Shown: piece by piece, positions 1-6,758 of the stretch
How positions within the stretch are numbered: the first letter of the stretch is position 1
How the letters are laid out: each line of letters starts with the position of its first letter
Origin: Candidatus Micrarchaeota archaeon UBA95
GTDB lineage: Archaea > Micrarchaeota > Micrarchaeia > Norongarragalinales > Norongarragalinaceae
NCBI GenBank assembly: GCA_002499405.1
Contig: DALH01000010.1
Location: 1-19,237 of the forward strand
Reading direction: 5' to 3'
Length of the DNA: 19,237 nt
Translations under genes and position numbers: made by a program
Notes under the pieces: generated by a model
Database searches by the model: none
The model's input: only the letters and a program-made list of their open reading frames with translations
Told to the model about the DNA's origin: nothing

Positions 1-30
1 CATGTTCATGTTGTTATGAATTGGGCGCGC

Positions 31-43
31 ACTCTTTTAAATC
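31..43 (+). promoter_or_regulatory. TATA-like element before nop5
   Basis: An element reading CTCTTTTAAATC lies about 44 nt before the nop5 ATG, followed by AAGGTGG at 65-71 as a Shine-Dalgarno candidate. An in-frame TAA at 54-56 rules out a longer Nop5 N-terminus in this frame. The core is nearly self-complementary, and on the minus strand an ATG at position 9 lies about 28 nt from it. A divergent leaderless gene may therefore leave the window on the left. This is inference from spacing only. Confidence 0.4.
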
Positions 44-80
44 ACTCGCGGCTTAATCTCTTGCAAGGTGGATTGGTGAC

Positions 81-989
81 ATGACCGGAAAATTTTTATT
101 GAAAAAACGCGGGCGTGAGAGTGGCGGGCGCGGTTCGCGCCGCGAAATGGAAGACGACGAGAGGCGCAAGCCGTTAAGCAAAGGCGATTTTGTTCGCCGC
201 CGCGCGAGAATGCTGGAAAAAGCGCGGGAAACCGTGCAGGAGGCGTACACAAAGCCCGACGCGCCCCTAGTCCAGGCAACGCGCGCAATAGACGACTTGG
301 ACAACGTTAAATCGCTTTTGTACCAGCGCTTGATGGAGTGGGTGCAACTCAATTTTCCTGAACTGAATTTGAAGAACGAGGAAACCGTTTGCCGTCTTTA
401 CGCCGAGTTCGGCGACAAGAAGTTTTTCGACGGAGAATTCATGCGCGAGCACCTCGGCAAGGAAAAGGCGGCGGACGTTGCCGCAAAAGCCGGCAAGAGT
501 TTCGGCGCCGACTTCATGGAAGAAGACAGGATAGCCGTGGAAGCACTGGCGCGCTGCGTCCTGGAATTGTTCCAGCTCCGCGAGGAACTCCTGCAATACG
601 TCCAGGTGAAGGCGCGCAAGGAGTTGCCGAACACTTGCGAACTCTTGGAGCCGTTGCTGGCCGCGCGGCTGCTCTCGCTGGCGGGAAACCTTGAAAAAAT
701 GAGTCGCATGCCCGCGAGCACGATTCAATTACTGGGCGCGGAGAAGGCGTTGTTCAAGCACCTTAGGAACAAGCGGATTGCACCCCCAAAGCACGGCATA
801 ATCTTCCAGAGCCCCCTCATCAACGCGGCTCCGCCCGGCCAACGCGGCAAGATTGCGCGCGCTTTGGCGACCAAGGTAACCATCGCCGCCCGCGCCGATT
901 ACTTCACGAAGCGCGACATCGGCGCGAAACTGCGCGAGGACTTGGAGAAGCGTTTGGGGGAAATCAAGAGTGGAAGGCCTAAGAGGTGA
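81..989 (+). CDS. nop5: Nop5 (Nop56/58-like) C/D box sRNP core protein, short form
   Basis: Archaeal Nop5 bridges L7Ae-bound C/D guide RNA and the methyltransferase fibrillarin in the rRNA 2'-O-methylation complex. The Nop domain fills the second half (about residues 185-290). It contains the signature GAEKALFKHLRN near 220-231, preceded by NTCELLEPLLAARLLSLAGN and followed by PLINAAPPGQRGKIARALA. Residues about 45-180 match the coiled-coil part (AIDDLDNVKSLLYQRLMEW). The protein has 302 residues, while longer homologues have about 400. Only some 45 basic, Arg/Lys-rich residues precede the coiled coil, where the fibrillarin-binding N-domain is expected. No fibrillarin gene is adjacent. The ATG is chosen because of the upstream AAGGTGG and the in-frame stop at 54. 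The next gene overlaps its end by 20 nt. Confidence 0.88.
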   Translation: MTGKFLLKKRGRESGGRGSRREMEDDERRKPLSKGDFVRRRARMLEKARETVQEAYTKPDAPLVQATRAIDDLDNVKSLLYQRLMEWVQLNFPELNLKNEETVCRLYAEFGDKKFFDGEFMREHLGKEKAADVAAKAGKSFGADFMEEDRIAVEALARCVLELFQLREELLQYVQVKARKELPNTCELLEPLLAARLLSLAGNLEKMSRMPASTIQLLGAEKALFKHLRNKRIAPPKHGIIFQSPLINAAPPGQRGKIARALATKVTIAARADYFTKRDIGAKLREDLEKRLGEIKSGRPKR

Positions 990-1587
990 GTGCCTCTCTT
1001 TTTTTGAAAAGGGTTCGCATTACGTTGACCACGTTGAACGCGTGGTAGCCCTTGCAAAACGCCTTGCGGAGTTTGAGGGCGCGGACGTTGAAGTCGTGGA
1101 GGCCGCTGCTTGGCTGCACGACGCGGGCCGCACCGCAGAGGACTTGGGTGAGTGCGAAGACCACGCAGTTGAATCGGCGCGCCTAGCACCGGAGTTGTTG
1201 AGGAGGGCAGGGTTTCCTGAGGAAAAAATTGCGGCAGTGGTGAAATGCGTTGAACGCCACCGTTATTCCAAGGGTTTGAAAGCCGAAACTATTGAGGAGG
1301 CCGTGTTGCAGGACGCGGACCGTTTGGATGCGTTGGGTGCCATCGGGATTTACCGCGCGATAAAGATAGGGCTTCAGGCCGGGAAGCCTTTTTATGATGC
1401 GTCAATCAAGCCGGCGGAGGTTTACGCGGGTAACAGCAAGACAACGATAAACCACTTCCACGAAAAACTGTTCAAGTTGCCGGATTCAATGAACACGGAA
1501 ACCGGGAAGCGTTTCGCGTTGCAACGCATAAGGATAATGCGGGAGTTCGTGCGCGAGTTAGAGTGCGAGTGGGAAGGCGTTGCCTGA
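970..1587 (+). CDS. HD-domain phosphohydrolase (COG1418/YedJ-like)
   Basis: This 205-residue protein carries the HD superfamily metal ligands in order: His21 (DHVERV), His50-Asp51 (WLHDAGR), a further His near 97 (ERHRYS) and Asp116 (QDADRLDALGAIG). This pattern is typical of small stand-alone HD hydrolases of the COG1418 type, which act on phosphoesters. The true substrate cannot be read from the sequence. The GTG start at 970 lies inside the end of nop5 (20-nt overlap), so the two are probably co-transcribed and translationally coupled. No better in-frame start lies before the first HD histidine. Length and motif spacing look complete. Confidence 0.85.
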   Translation: MEGLRGECLSFFEKGSHYVDHVERVVALAKRLAEFEGADVEVVEAAAWLHDAGRTAEDLGECEDHAVESARLAPELLRRAGFPEEKIAAVVKCVERHRYSKGLKAETIEEAVLQDADRLDALGAIGIYRAIKIGLQAGKPFYDASIKPAEVYAGNSKTTINHFHEKLFKLPDSMNTETGKRFALQRIRIMREFVRELECEWEGVA

Positions 1588-1603
1588 AAACCATAAAAAA
1601 CCC
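1587..1603 (+). promoter_or_regulatory. Possible TATA element before the Lon-like gene
   Basis: An A-rich element (AAACCATAAAAAACCC) directly follows the HD gene stop and is centred about 30 nt before the ATG at 1627. The spacing would suit a leaderless or very short-leader mRNA. The assignment rests on spacing and composition only. Confidence 0.35.
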
Positions 1604-1626
1604 GCGCGGCTTCCTTTTTGTTGAGA

Positions 1627-2229
1627 ATGAAGAACTTTTTGCCCCTCATCGTTGCAATGGCGTTCATCGCGTTGTTGATTGGTTACTCGGCGATGCCTTC
1701 CACCACGACAACCGAGTTCTATTTGCTCGGAATCTCGGATACGGGGGAAGGCGTCCTCGTGCCCTTCAAACTGGAGTTCGCGCCGGGCACGGGCAAGGTT
1801 CTCGTGGACGCTTCTGACGCTTCCTATAGGAAGGACACGGCGGAGTCGTTGAGGCAGGCGAGGGACGCCGCCGAAAAAGCGCTGGGCTTGCCCTTGAAGA
1901 ACGCGGACTTGTTGCTTGAGTTGGACGTTGAGGGAGCGGACGTGGGGGGCGACAGCGGGGGCGCGGCGTTCGCGGTGGCCATAATCGCTTCGTATCACGG
2001 GGTGCAACCCGACGAGGACGGCGCAATCAGCGCGTCTTTGGAGGACGGCGGGCTGGCGCCGGTGGGCGGGATAACCGAGAAAATCGTTGCGGCGGCGGAC
2101 GCGGGCAAAAAGTTTTTTGTGGTAGCCAAGGCGCAGGAAATAAATGGCGAGAACTCGTTGAAGCAGAGAATCCAGATAATCCGCGTTGATTCCCTGGCCG
2201 AAGCCGCCCGGCTTTTTTTGGGCGGCTAG
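1627..2229 (+). CDS. Membrane-anchored Lon-like (S16) serine protease domain protein, COG1750-like
   Basis: This 200-residue protein starts with one hydrophobic segment (about residues 4-22: FLPLIVAMAFIALLIGY), a signal anchor, followed by a proteolytic domain related to the Lon P domain without any ATPase module. The Ser-Lys dyad is visible: Ser110 in GGDSGGAAFAVAI and Lys152 in GGITEKIVAA. This layout matches archaeal predicted S16/S18 proteases (COG1750). The catalytic domain probably faces the cell exterior, judged from the N-terminal anchor. Two TTG codons lie 9 and 6 nt before the ATG, but ATG 1627 is preferred. The end overlaps the convergent gene by 4 nt, inside a GC hairpin. Substrates are unknown. 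Confidence 0.82.
   Translation: MKNFLPLIVAMAFIALLIGYSAMPSTTTTEFYLLGISDTGEGVLVPFKLEFAPGTGKVLVDASDASYRKDTAESLRQARDAAEKALGLPLKNADLLLELDVEGADVGGDSGGAAFAVAIIASYHGVQPDEDGAISASLEDGGLAPVGGITEKIVAAADAGKKFFVVAKAQEINGENSLKQRIQIIRVDSLAEAARLFLGG
2203..2226. terminator. Hairpin with T7 in its loop at a convergent gene junction
   Basis: GCCGCCC (2203-2209) pairs with GGGCGGC (2220-2226), enclosing a loop that contains seven T residues on the + strand. It covers the last codons of the Lon-like gene and abuts both stop codons of the convergent pair. Oligo-T is the known core of archaeal termination. Whether the stem contributes is inference. Confidence 0.4.
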
Positions 2230-3095
2230 GGCCACACCAGTTCGCTTATTTTTTGCTTGGCTCCGGTTTTTCTTGCCGCTTCCATGACTTGCAACAATAT
2301 GTTTGTGTGGCGGCGTAGGAAGCCCGGCGCCAAACCCGTTTTTTTCAGGGCGGCAAGCAATTCTTTCTCGTTTCCGGCTTTGTCGAGTTTTTGGATGATT
2401 TCCTTCTTTTTGTTGAAGAGCCGCTTCAGCCTCCACATTGCCTCCTCAAAGGTTTTTACGTTCCCAAGGTGCGCGTTGGTTGCAAATTTTTTTAGCGCGA
2501 TCTCTTTGTTTGCCCCCGCCTCGTTCTTGATAAGGTATTGAATTGCCTCGTGGTATGCATTGAGCCAGCGCGTTTCCGAGAAGTATCTGCCCAACTCGTT
2601 GAATTCCGCTTCACCGAGGTCGACTTCGGCTATTCTCAGGCCGGTCTCCGTCTTGGTTACGGGGCTCCGGTCCCCCCAAAGCATTTCAACGGGTATCGTG
2701 TGGTACAGGCTCTTGCTGCCGCCTTCCTTGTGTTCTACCACGCAAATCAAGCCTTCTTCTGCTTTTGTTTTTTTTTCCTTCTTTTTCCTTCCTTTTTTTG
2801 GCCAGGCGTCTTCGGACAACGGGAGGACGGGAATGTTGTTTATTGTTGCGTAGGGCCGGCTTAACCGGTTGTTTGTTCTGCATTCAGCGGCGTTTCTCTG
2901 AGTGCGTTTGAATGCGAGTATCAGGATTCTTCCGCCGTTTTTGAAATGAATTACGTCGGCCAGCGGGCCCCCACTTAGTTTGAGTGGCTTGCCCGACAAA
3001 ACAACGGGGTTTTTTATGCGCGGGAGAAGGGTTTCGTTAACGAATTCCTCGGGAGTCCGCGAATCCTTCATTGCTTTGATGATGGTTGAAACCAT
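2226..3095 (-). CDS. Hypothetical protein, 289 residues, Lys-rich linker
   Basis: I do not recognise this family. The N-terminal half contains beta-like stretches (ADVIHFKNGGRILILAFKR) and a run of Asn, Arg and Pro-rich residues. A strongly basic linker (PKKGRKKKEKKTKAEEG) separates it from a predicted alpha-helical C-terminal half (WLNAYHEAIQYLIKN, FEEAMWRLKRLFNKKKEI). No signal peptide or membrane segment is visible. The start is placed at the ATG at 3095 rather than 22 codons upstream, because the longer version would run into the tRNA-Ser gene. A TATA-like AT-rich tract near 3118-3131 supports the shorter form. The gene looks more AT-rich than its neighbours, which could mean transfer. 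It converges on the Lon-like gene with a 4-nt overlap. Confidence 0.7.
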   Translation of the reverse strand: MVSTIIKAMKDSRTPEEFVNETLLPRIKNPVVLSGKPLKLSGGPLADVIHFKNGGRILILAFKRTQRNAAECRTNNRLSRPYATINNIPVLPLSEDAWPKKGRKKKEKKTKAEEGLICVVEHKEGGSKSLYHTIPVEMLWGDRSPVTKTETGLRIAEVDLGEAEFNELGRYFSETRWLNAYHEAIQYLIKNEAGANKEIALKKFATNAHLGNVKTFEEAMWRLKRLFNKKKEIIQKLDKAGNEKELLAALKKTGLAPGFLRRHTNILLQVMEAARKTGAKQKISELVWP

Positions 3096-3139
3096 ATACT
3101 TAAAGCATTGGTGGGACAAATTAATTAACTTTTTTTTGT

Positions 3140-3224
3140 GCGGGGGTCGCATAGTGGCCATTGCGGTGGCCTGCTAAGCCACTGGCGCTAAAGCGCCGCG
3201 TGGGTTCGAGTCCCACCCCCCGCG
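3140..3224 (+). tRNA. tRNA-Ser (anticodon GCU)
   Basis: The 85-nt sequence folds by hand into a class II tRNA. The acceptor pairs 3140-3146 (GCGGGGG) with 3217-3223 (CCCCCGC). The D stem is GCA/TGC, with GG in the loop. The anticodon stem is GTGGC/GCCAC around the loop CTGCTAA. The long variable arm is GGCGC-TAAA-GCGCC, and the T arm is GTGGG-TTCGAGT-CCCAC. The anticodon GCT, the long variable arm and a G discriminator at 3224 all indicate tRNA-Ser reading AGC/AGU. CCA is not encoded and there is no intron. Confidence 0.96.
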
Positions 3225-3225
3225 C

Positions 3226-3235
3226 TTTTATTTTT
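3226..3235 (+). terminator. Oligo-T tract after tRNA-Ser, also a possible TATA box for the next gene
   Basis: TTTTATTTTT follows the mature tRNA end by one base and fits archaeal oligo-T termination. The same tract is centred about 25 nt before the ATG at 3255, so it may also serve as the promoter element of a leaderless downstream mRNA. Confidence 0.5.
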
Positions 3236-3254
3236 AGAGCCCCAATTCAATACC

Positions 3255-3545
3255 ATGAAGTTTGAGTGCTCGGACCTGAAAAAAATCAACAAGAAAATCG
3301 TGGGCGAAATGAATCAGGCGCCCCCAGTTGTGTGCGACGGGAAATTACTTGAAGAAATCGGTTTGATGCCCACCAGGGAAGCGCAGGCCTTCTCGCTCGC
3401 CCAGCAAAAGCCGTTCGAGTCCGGGAACGCGCGCACCGCGTTCTTCGTGCTTTATTACGGCGGGGGTGCGTTAAGCAACCGCAACATTTCCAATTTCCTA
3501 GGCGAGCACAAGGCGTGGATGACGTTGTTGAGCAAAAATGATTGA
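3255..3545 (+). CDS. Hypothetical 96-residue protein coupled to the ureohydrolase-like gene
   Basis: I do not recognise this family. The protein is soluble and mostly helical in appearance, with two cysteines (residues 5 and 27). A conserved-looking core runs from LLEEIGLMPTREAQAF to ARTAFFVLYYGGG and SNRNISNFLGEHKAW. It overlaps the next gene by 8 nt (the ATG at 3538 lies before its TGA at 3543-3545), a strong sign of translational coupling. A TATA-like element 25 nt upstream suggests a leaderless mRNA. It may be a partner of the downstream enzyme, but nothing in the sequence states its role. Confidence 0.7.
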   Translation: MKFECSDLKKINKKIVGEMNQAPPVVCDGKLLEEIGLMPTREAQAFSLAQQKPFESGNARTAFFVLYYGGGALSNRNISNFLGEHKAWMTLLSKND

Positions 3546-4497
3546 AGAGCCGCGTAAGTTGAGGGTGGCCATAGTCGGCTTGGGCTTGGACACAAGCCAT
3601 CACTTGGTTGAGGAATCAGAAGCGATTTCTGCGGGTTTGGACCGCGAAAGAAAGAGAATCAAAAATAATCGTTCCCTTTCCAGGAAAGAGAAAGAGGAAT
3701 TGTTGAGGGCTGTTGGCGGGCAGGAGCTTTCACGAAGGCGGGAGTTGCGGGAGCGGGTCAAGGCAAGGGAAACCGTTCCAGGCACGGTTCCCGAGGAATT
3801 GGCCGGGATTTTGGGAGCTTATTTCGGAAAAAAAGTTGAGGTCTTGGTTGAAGCCGACGCCTTGCCCAACAAAACCAATTTTCCCAGCGTTTTATCCGAC
3901 GAGCAAGGGGAGGAATTGACGGAGCATTTCAGGAAGTTGGGGAAGGAAAACGATTTGGTGATAGCAATCGGCCGGAACCACTCCCGCGCGTACCCCTTAT
4001 ACGCCGGGGGCGCAAGGGTAGCGCGCTTTGACGCGCACACCGACGCGCGCCCGTACGACCACGAAATAAATTGCGGGAACTACGTTGATGCGGTCATACG
4101 CAACGGCTTGACGGAAGCGAAAAAAATCACGCATTATACGATGTTTAATTCAAAAGGGAAGCCGGATATTTTTTTGTCTCCTTTGGGCGAGTTCGTGGAC
4201 GTTGGCAAACTTCCTTTGAACCACGACAAAGAGCACGACGTGGTTGACGTGGATGTTGACGTGTTGCATTCTTCATACGATGCCCAATCCAAGTGGGAGT
4301 CAAGCAATCTTACTTCGACGCACGTTTTGAGGGCGGTCAACGGCATGAAGGAGCCGCCCAAAGTCCTGGGTTTTTTCGAGTACCGGCCCGAACAGGACGC
4401 GCACGGGTTCGCTAAGGATTTGCTGGTGCAGTTGTCGCGTTCGCTTGCGCAACGCCACTTGGAGAGGATTCAAGGGTTCAAGCCCATCAAAAAGTAG
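3538..4497 (+). CDS. Arginase/agmatinase (ureohydrolase) superfamily protein
   Basis: The binuclear-metal motifs of ureohydrolases appear in order in this 319-residue protein. GRNHS around His148 corresponds to GGDHS. DAHTD at 165-169 supplies Asp165, His167 and Asp169. VDVDVDVL at 236-242 corresponds to SxDxDxxDP, and GFFEYRPEQD near 278 matches the C-terminal Glu motif. The D in GGDHS is Asn here, and the DP of the third motif is missing, so substrate choice may differ from arginase or agmatinase. A charged helical insertion (about 28-75) separates the first strand from the rest, which is unusual. The family hydrolyses guanidino compounds to urea or releases formamide and similar products; the substrate here is unknown. 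It is coupled to the 96-residue gene and converges with truD (28-nt overlap). Confidence 0.75.
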   Translation: MIEEPRKLRVAIVGLGLDTSHHLVEESEAISAGLDRERKRIKNNRSLSRKEKEELLRAVGGQELSRRRELRERVKARETVPGTVPEELAGILGAYFGKKVEVLVEADALPNKTNFPSVLSDEQGEELTEHFRKLGKENDLVIAIGRNHSRAYPLYAGGARVARFDAHTDARPYDHEINCGNYVDAVIRNGLTEAKKITHYTMFNSKGKPDIFLSPLGEFVDVGKLPLNHDKEHDVVDVDVDVLHSSYDAQSKWESSNLTSTHVLRAVNGMKEPPKVLGFFEYRPEQDAHGFAKDLLVQLSRSLAQRHLERIQGFKPIKK

Positions 4498-5552
4498 AGG
4501 GCTTCGGTGGCGTAACAGCCCGCGTCCAATGAAAAGCGAACCACCAGCGGGTCTTCTTGGAGGACTTGAAACTCGCGGAGTTCCGCGAACCACTTGCGTT
4601 TCCCGCCCTTGGAGGAGAGTTCGGGGAAGGATTTGAGGAGGAAGGATTCCTTGGAGAGCCCGCGTTCCCGCAGCCATTCCTCTTCGAATCGCGTCGGCTC
4701 CGCGGTTTCGTATCCCACGAGGTTGCCTTCTTCTCTGGGCGGGCCGGACGCGAGTTCGTCGTTGAAGAGTTGGGATTGCACGGCGTGCACGAACATGAGT
4801 TGGAGTCCCCTCGGCAAACAACGCAGGGCGCCCGCGAAATCGTTTTCGTTTTTTGCCAGCCATTCCAGCATGAACCGCTCGTTTTTGAGCCACTTCGGAA
4901 AGTATTCCAGCGCCGCGCGAAAGTCGCCTTCTTTTGCGAGGCGTTCGCGCGCCTCCCTTGCTTCAACGCTTTTCTCGCCTTCAGTGAACGCGAGGTAATT
5001 CATTACTGCGTCCCGCGTTTCCCCGCGGAGGAGTTTCAAGCCGACGAGCGCCGTGTTCGTGCGCACGCTTCCGAAGCGTTGCGGGCCGAAAAAATTGGGG
5101 TATCGGCCCGTTGAAGTGCGTTCCCGGATTTTTTCGGGGTCGGGTTCAACGCCGGCGTTCTCCGCGGTGAGCGTAATCGTGAAACAATTGCCTTTCAGGT
5201 CGCCGAGGCGTATTTTTTCTTTCTCCTTCCACGCGCCGAGGACGCGCAAGTCCTTGACGCGCGCGTTGACCAATGCCTTGGGTTCCACGCAGAAACCCGA
5301 GCAGAGTTGGGTTGTCACGGCGTTCCGGTCTTTTGCGCCGGCGAAGGAAAAGCGTGACGGCTTGGCGTGCACGGCCCACGCGAGCGCGCGCAAGGCGTCG
5401 TTAGTCGTCCACACCGTTTTTTGGAGGGCGAAGTGGGCGTGCCATTTTTTGCCGGTTTCCGAGTCGGGGCGTTGGAATGGCTGGTCGCGTTGGATTATGC
5501 TTCCGTCCGAGGCGATTTCTTCCACTACGAATTCTTCGGGCTTGAATTGCAT
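4470..5552 (-). CDS. truD: tRNA pseudouridine(13) synthase TruD
   Basis: TruD converts U13 of tRNAs to pseudouridine. The catalytic Asp75 lies in FAGAKDRNAVTTQ, the TruD form of the motif. The substrate-binding signature PNFFGPQRFGS follows near residue 152, then the TRUD insertion domain. The tail ends with DAGCYATEALYFLMGLNP, typical of archaeal members. The length (360) is a little shorter than most archaeal homologues. The ATG at 5552 is about 29 nt from a minus-strand BRE/TATA-like element (complement of 5576-5591), which fits leaderless translation. The 3' end overlaps the convergent ureohydrolase-like gene by 28 nt, within a small hairpin. Confidence 0.93.
   Translation of the reverse strand: MQFKPEEFVVEEIASDGSIIQRDQPFQRPDSETGKKWHAHFALQKTVWTTNDALRALAWAVHAKPSRFSFAGAKDRNAVTTQLCSGFCVEPKALVNARVKDLRVLGAWKEKEKIRLGDLKGNCFTITLTAENAGVEPDPEKIRERTSTGRYPNFFGPQRFGSVRTNTALVGLKLLRGETRDAVMNYLAFTEGEKSVEAREARERLAKEGDFRAALEYFPKWLKNERFMLEWLAKNENDFAGALRCLPRGLQLMFVHAVQSQLFNDELASGPPREEGNLVGYETAEPTRFEEEWLRERGLSKESFLLKSFPELSSKGGKRKWFAELREFQVLQEDPLVVRFSLDAGCYATEALYFLMGLNP
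4480..4504. terminator. Hairpin with A5 (T5 on the minus strand) in the loop at the convergent junction
   Basis: AAGCCC (4480-4485) pairs with GGGCTT (4499-4504) around a 13-nt loop containing five A residues, which read as five T residues for the truD transcript. It spans the stop codon of the ureohydrolase-like gene and the last truD codons. It resembles the hairpin at 2203-2226. The role is inferred. Confidence 0.35.
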
Positions 5553-5555
5553 GAC

Positions 5556-5591
5556 AAATCCTTTTAATCTCCCACGTTCTAAACGGTTTTC
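5556..5591. promoter_or_regulatory. Divergent promoter between truD and a 29-residue ORF
   Basis: On the + strand AAATCCTTTTAATC (5556-5569) is centred about 28 nt before the ATG at 5592. On the minus strand GAAAACCGTTTAGAAC (complement of 5576-5591) is centred about 29 nt before the truD ATG. Both resemble the BRE plus TATA pattern seen elsewhere in the window, so two leaderless transcripts probably start here back to back. Confidence 0.55.
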
Positions 5592-5681
5592 ATGGGGGAA
5601 GGATTCACGGGTTTGGCTTCGCTCGTTGCGGGCGTCGTGATACTAGTCTTGTTGCGGTGGTATTCCCTGCAGGACTGGTAA
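5592..5681 (+). CDS. Possible 29-residue single-span membrane peptide
   Basis: The ATG at 5592 opens a 29-codon frame ending in TAA. It encodes a short polar start (MGEGFTG), one hydrophobic span (about residues 8-21, LASLVAGVVILVLL) and a positive, aromatic tail (RWYSLQDW). A promoter-like element at 5556-5569 lies at leaderless distance, and the frame fills almost exactly the gap between truD and the convergent GNAT gene (2 nt to the GNAT stop). No family is recognised. Shortness makes chance possible, but promoter placement and composition support a real small membrane protein. Confidence 0.45.
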   Translation: MGEGFTGLASLVAGVVILVLLRWYSLQDW

Positions 5682-5683
5682 AA

Positions 5684-6166
5684 TCAAATTCTTTTTTCGA
5701 GTTTTAAGAAGCAGTTCCCCATTTCTTTGAATCCGAGCGCCTTATACGCCTTCAAGTGCTTCTGGTTTGAGGCGGCGACCGCTATTGACTCGAAGCCGTT
5801 TTTTTTCGCGTTGTCTAGGTGTGCGTTAAAGAGTTCTTTGATGGGTTTGAACATGGGTGCGTTTTTGTTGGCCGGCGAGTCGCCCACCCAAGTTTGTACG
5901 TAGTAAAACCTCGGGTTTTTTGCACTTACCGGCTGTGACATCGTTTCATCATTTAATTCGCTTACCAACTCGAAGTTTGAGGCGTGTACGATGTTTCCTT
6001 TCTCGTTTACGGCGACCATTACTCGTTTTCTGTTTATTGAATCGAGCAGCTCCTCTTTGATGAGCGCCCGAATCAAGGGCGTTTTTTCCTTTCCCTCAAA
6101 CCATTTCGTCAAGTGCAGTTCGGTCAGCGCTTCCAAGTCCTGTAACGTTGCTTTCCTGATCTTCAT
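5684..6166 (-). CDS. GNAT-family N-acetyltransferase-like protein
   Basis: This 160-residue protein has the GNAT fold order: an N-terminal strand-helix start (MKIRKATLQDLEALTELHL), a central strand with VMVAVNEKGNIVHA, a helix (FNAHLDNAKKNGFESIAVAA), and the C-terminal NQKHLKAYKALGFKEMGN, the usual acceptor-side signature. The usual acetyl-CoA pyrophosphate loop (Q/RxxGxG/A) is not clear; WVGDSPANKNAP takes its place, so activity and cofactor use are uncertain. The ATG lies 1 nt after the aRF1 stop, so it is co-transcribed with the release factor gene. A role in modifying a translation component is possible but is only inference from position. Confidence 0.7.
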   Translation of the reverse strand: MKIRKATLQDLEALTELHLTKWFEGKEKTPLIRALIKEELLDSINRKRVMVAVNEKGNIVHASNFELVSELNDETMSQPVSAKNPRFYYVQTWVGDSPANKNAPMFKPIKELFNAHLDNAKKNGFESIAVAASNQKHLKAYKALGFKEMGNCFLKLEKRI

Positions 6167-6167
6167 T

Positions 6168-6758
6168 TCACTTGTACCTCAGGAAGGCGCCGAGGCCGCG
6201 GAACGTGCCGTAGAACTGGGCGCCCTCGCTCGTGTCCTGCGACAAGTATTCAATTGGCACGCCCTGGCGTTCGGCTTCTTCCACGAGTTCTGCGACCACG
6301 TTCTCGTCTTTTGTTACCACCAGTTTTCCGCCGCAACTGCAGGACTCTTCCCCGATTTTTTCAACGAGTTTTTCCTCTTCCTTGTTGCACGAGTTGCATT
6401 TGAGTTTCACGTAAAACAGTTCCAGCCCCTGCGTGACTAGGAGTTTTTCCACCTGGCGGGCGTCCAAGGCGCGCTTGATTTCTATTGGGCCGTACAAGGC
6501 GAGGCCGTTGGTGGAGACCTCGCGCATGAACGAGTCGAATAATTGTTTTTCCTTGACGGCTTCCTGGTCTGCAATTATTTCCGAGGATTTTTCAACGATT
6601 TCCCTCAACCCGTATTCGTCGGTGTAACCCATGTCAACCACTCCGAGGATTTTCAGCTGGTAGTTGAAGGGCTTCATTTTGAGGAAGTCGTGTTTGGCGG
6701 GGCCGGGTCCGCCCAGGATTACGCCCTTGAAGTTTTTTTTGTCCACGAAGGCGTCCAT
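6168..6758 (-). CDS. prf1: Release factor aRF1, C-terminal part (downstream of a frameshift)
   Basis: This 196-codon frame carries the rest of aRF1. It opens with DKKNFKGVILGGPGPAKHDF, which in intact aRF1 follows the GGQ domain, and ends with the C-domain. That domain includes a small zinc-ribbon-like segment (CNSCNKEEEK...CSCGG) and the closing GTFRGLGAFLRYK. The ATG at 6758 is only the first methionine after the frame change and probably not a natural start. The frame is +1 relative to the upstream part, and the two overlap between 6634 and 6758. Together they give close to the normal length of about 400 residues. The GNAT gene follows after 1 nt. Confidence 0.8.
   Translation of the reverse strand: MDAFVDKKNFKGVILGGPGPAKHDFLKMKPFNYQLKILGVVDMGYTDEYGLREIVEKSSEIIADQEAVKEKQLFDSFMREVSTNGLALYGPIEIKRALDARQVEKLLVTQGLELFYVKLKCNSCNKEEEKLVEKIGEESCSCGGKLVVTKDENVVAELVEEAERQGVPIEYLSQDTSEGAQFYGTFRGLGAFLRYK

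Noticed and set aside
1558..2436. Long minus-strand frame opposite the Lon-like gene
   Set aside because: Arg/Pro/Gln-rich shadow composition, and the + strand has clear catalytic motifs.
2226..3095. PD-(D/E)XK nuclease in the unknown protein
   Set aside because: ADVIHFKNGGRILILAFK only loosely resembles the motif; the acidic residue before the final Lys is missing.
3095..3161. 22-codon N-terminal extension of the Lys-rich protein
   Set aside because: It would overlap the tRNA-Ser gene on the opposite strand and reads through its 5' half.
3140..3260. Integration site (att) at tRNA-Ser
   Set aside because: No repeat of the tRNA 3' end and no integrase was noticed elsewhere in the window.
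4300..4966. Minus-strand frames overlapping the truD 3' half
   Set aside because: Alternative-frame shadows of truD, with low-complexity Arg/Ser composition.
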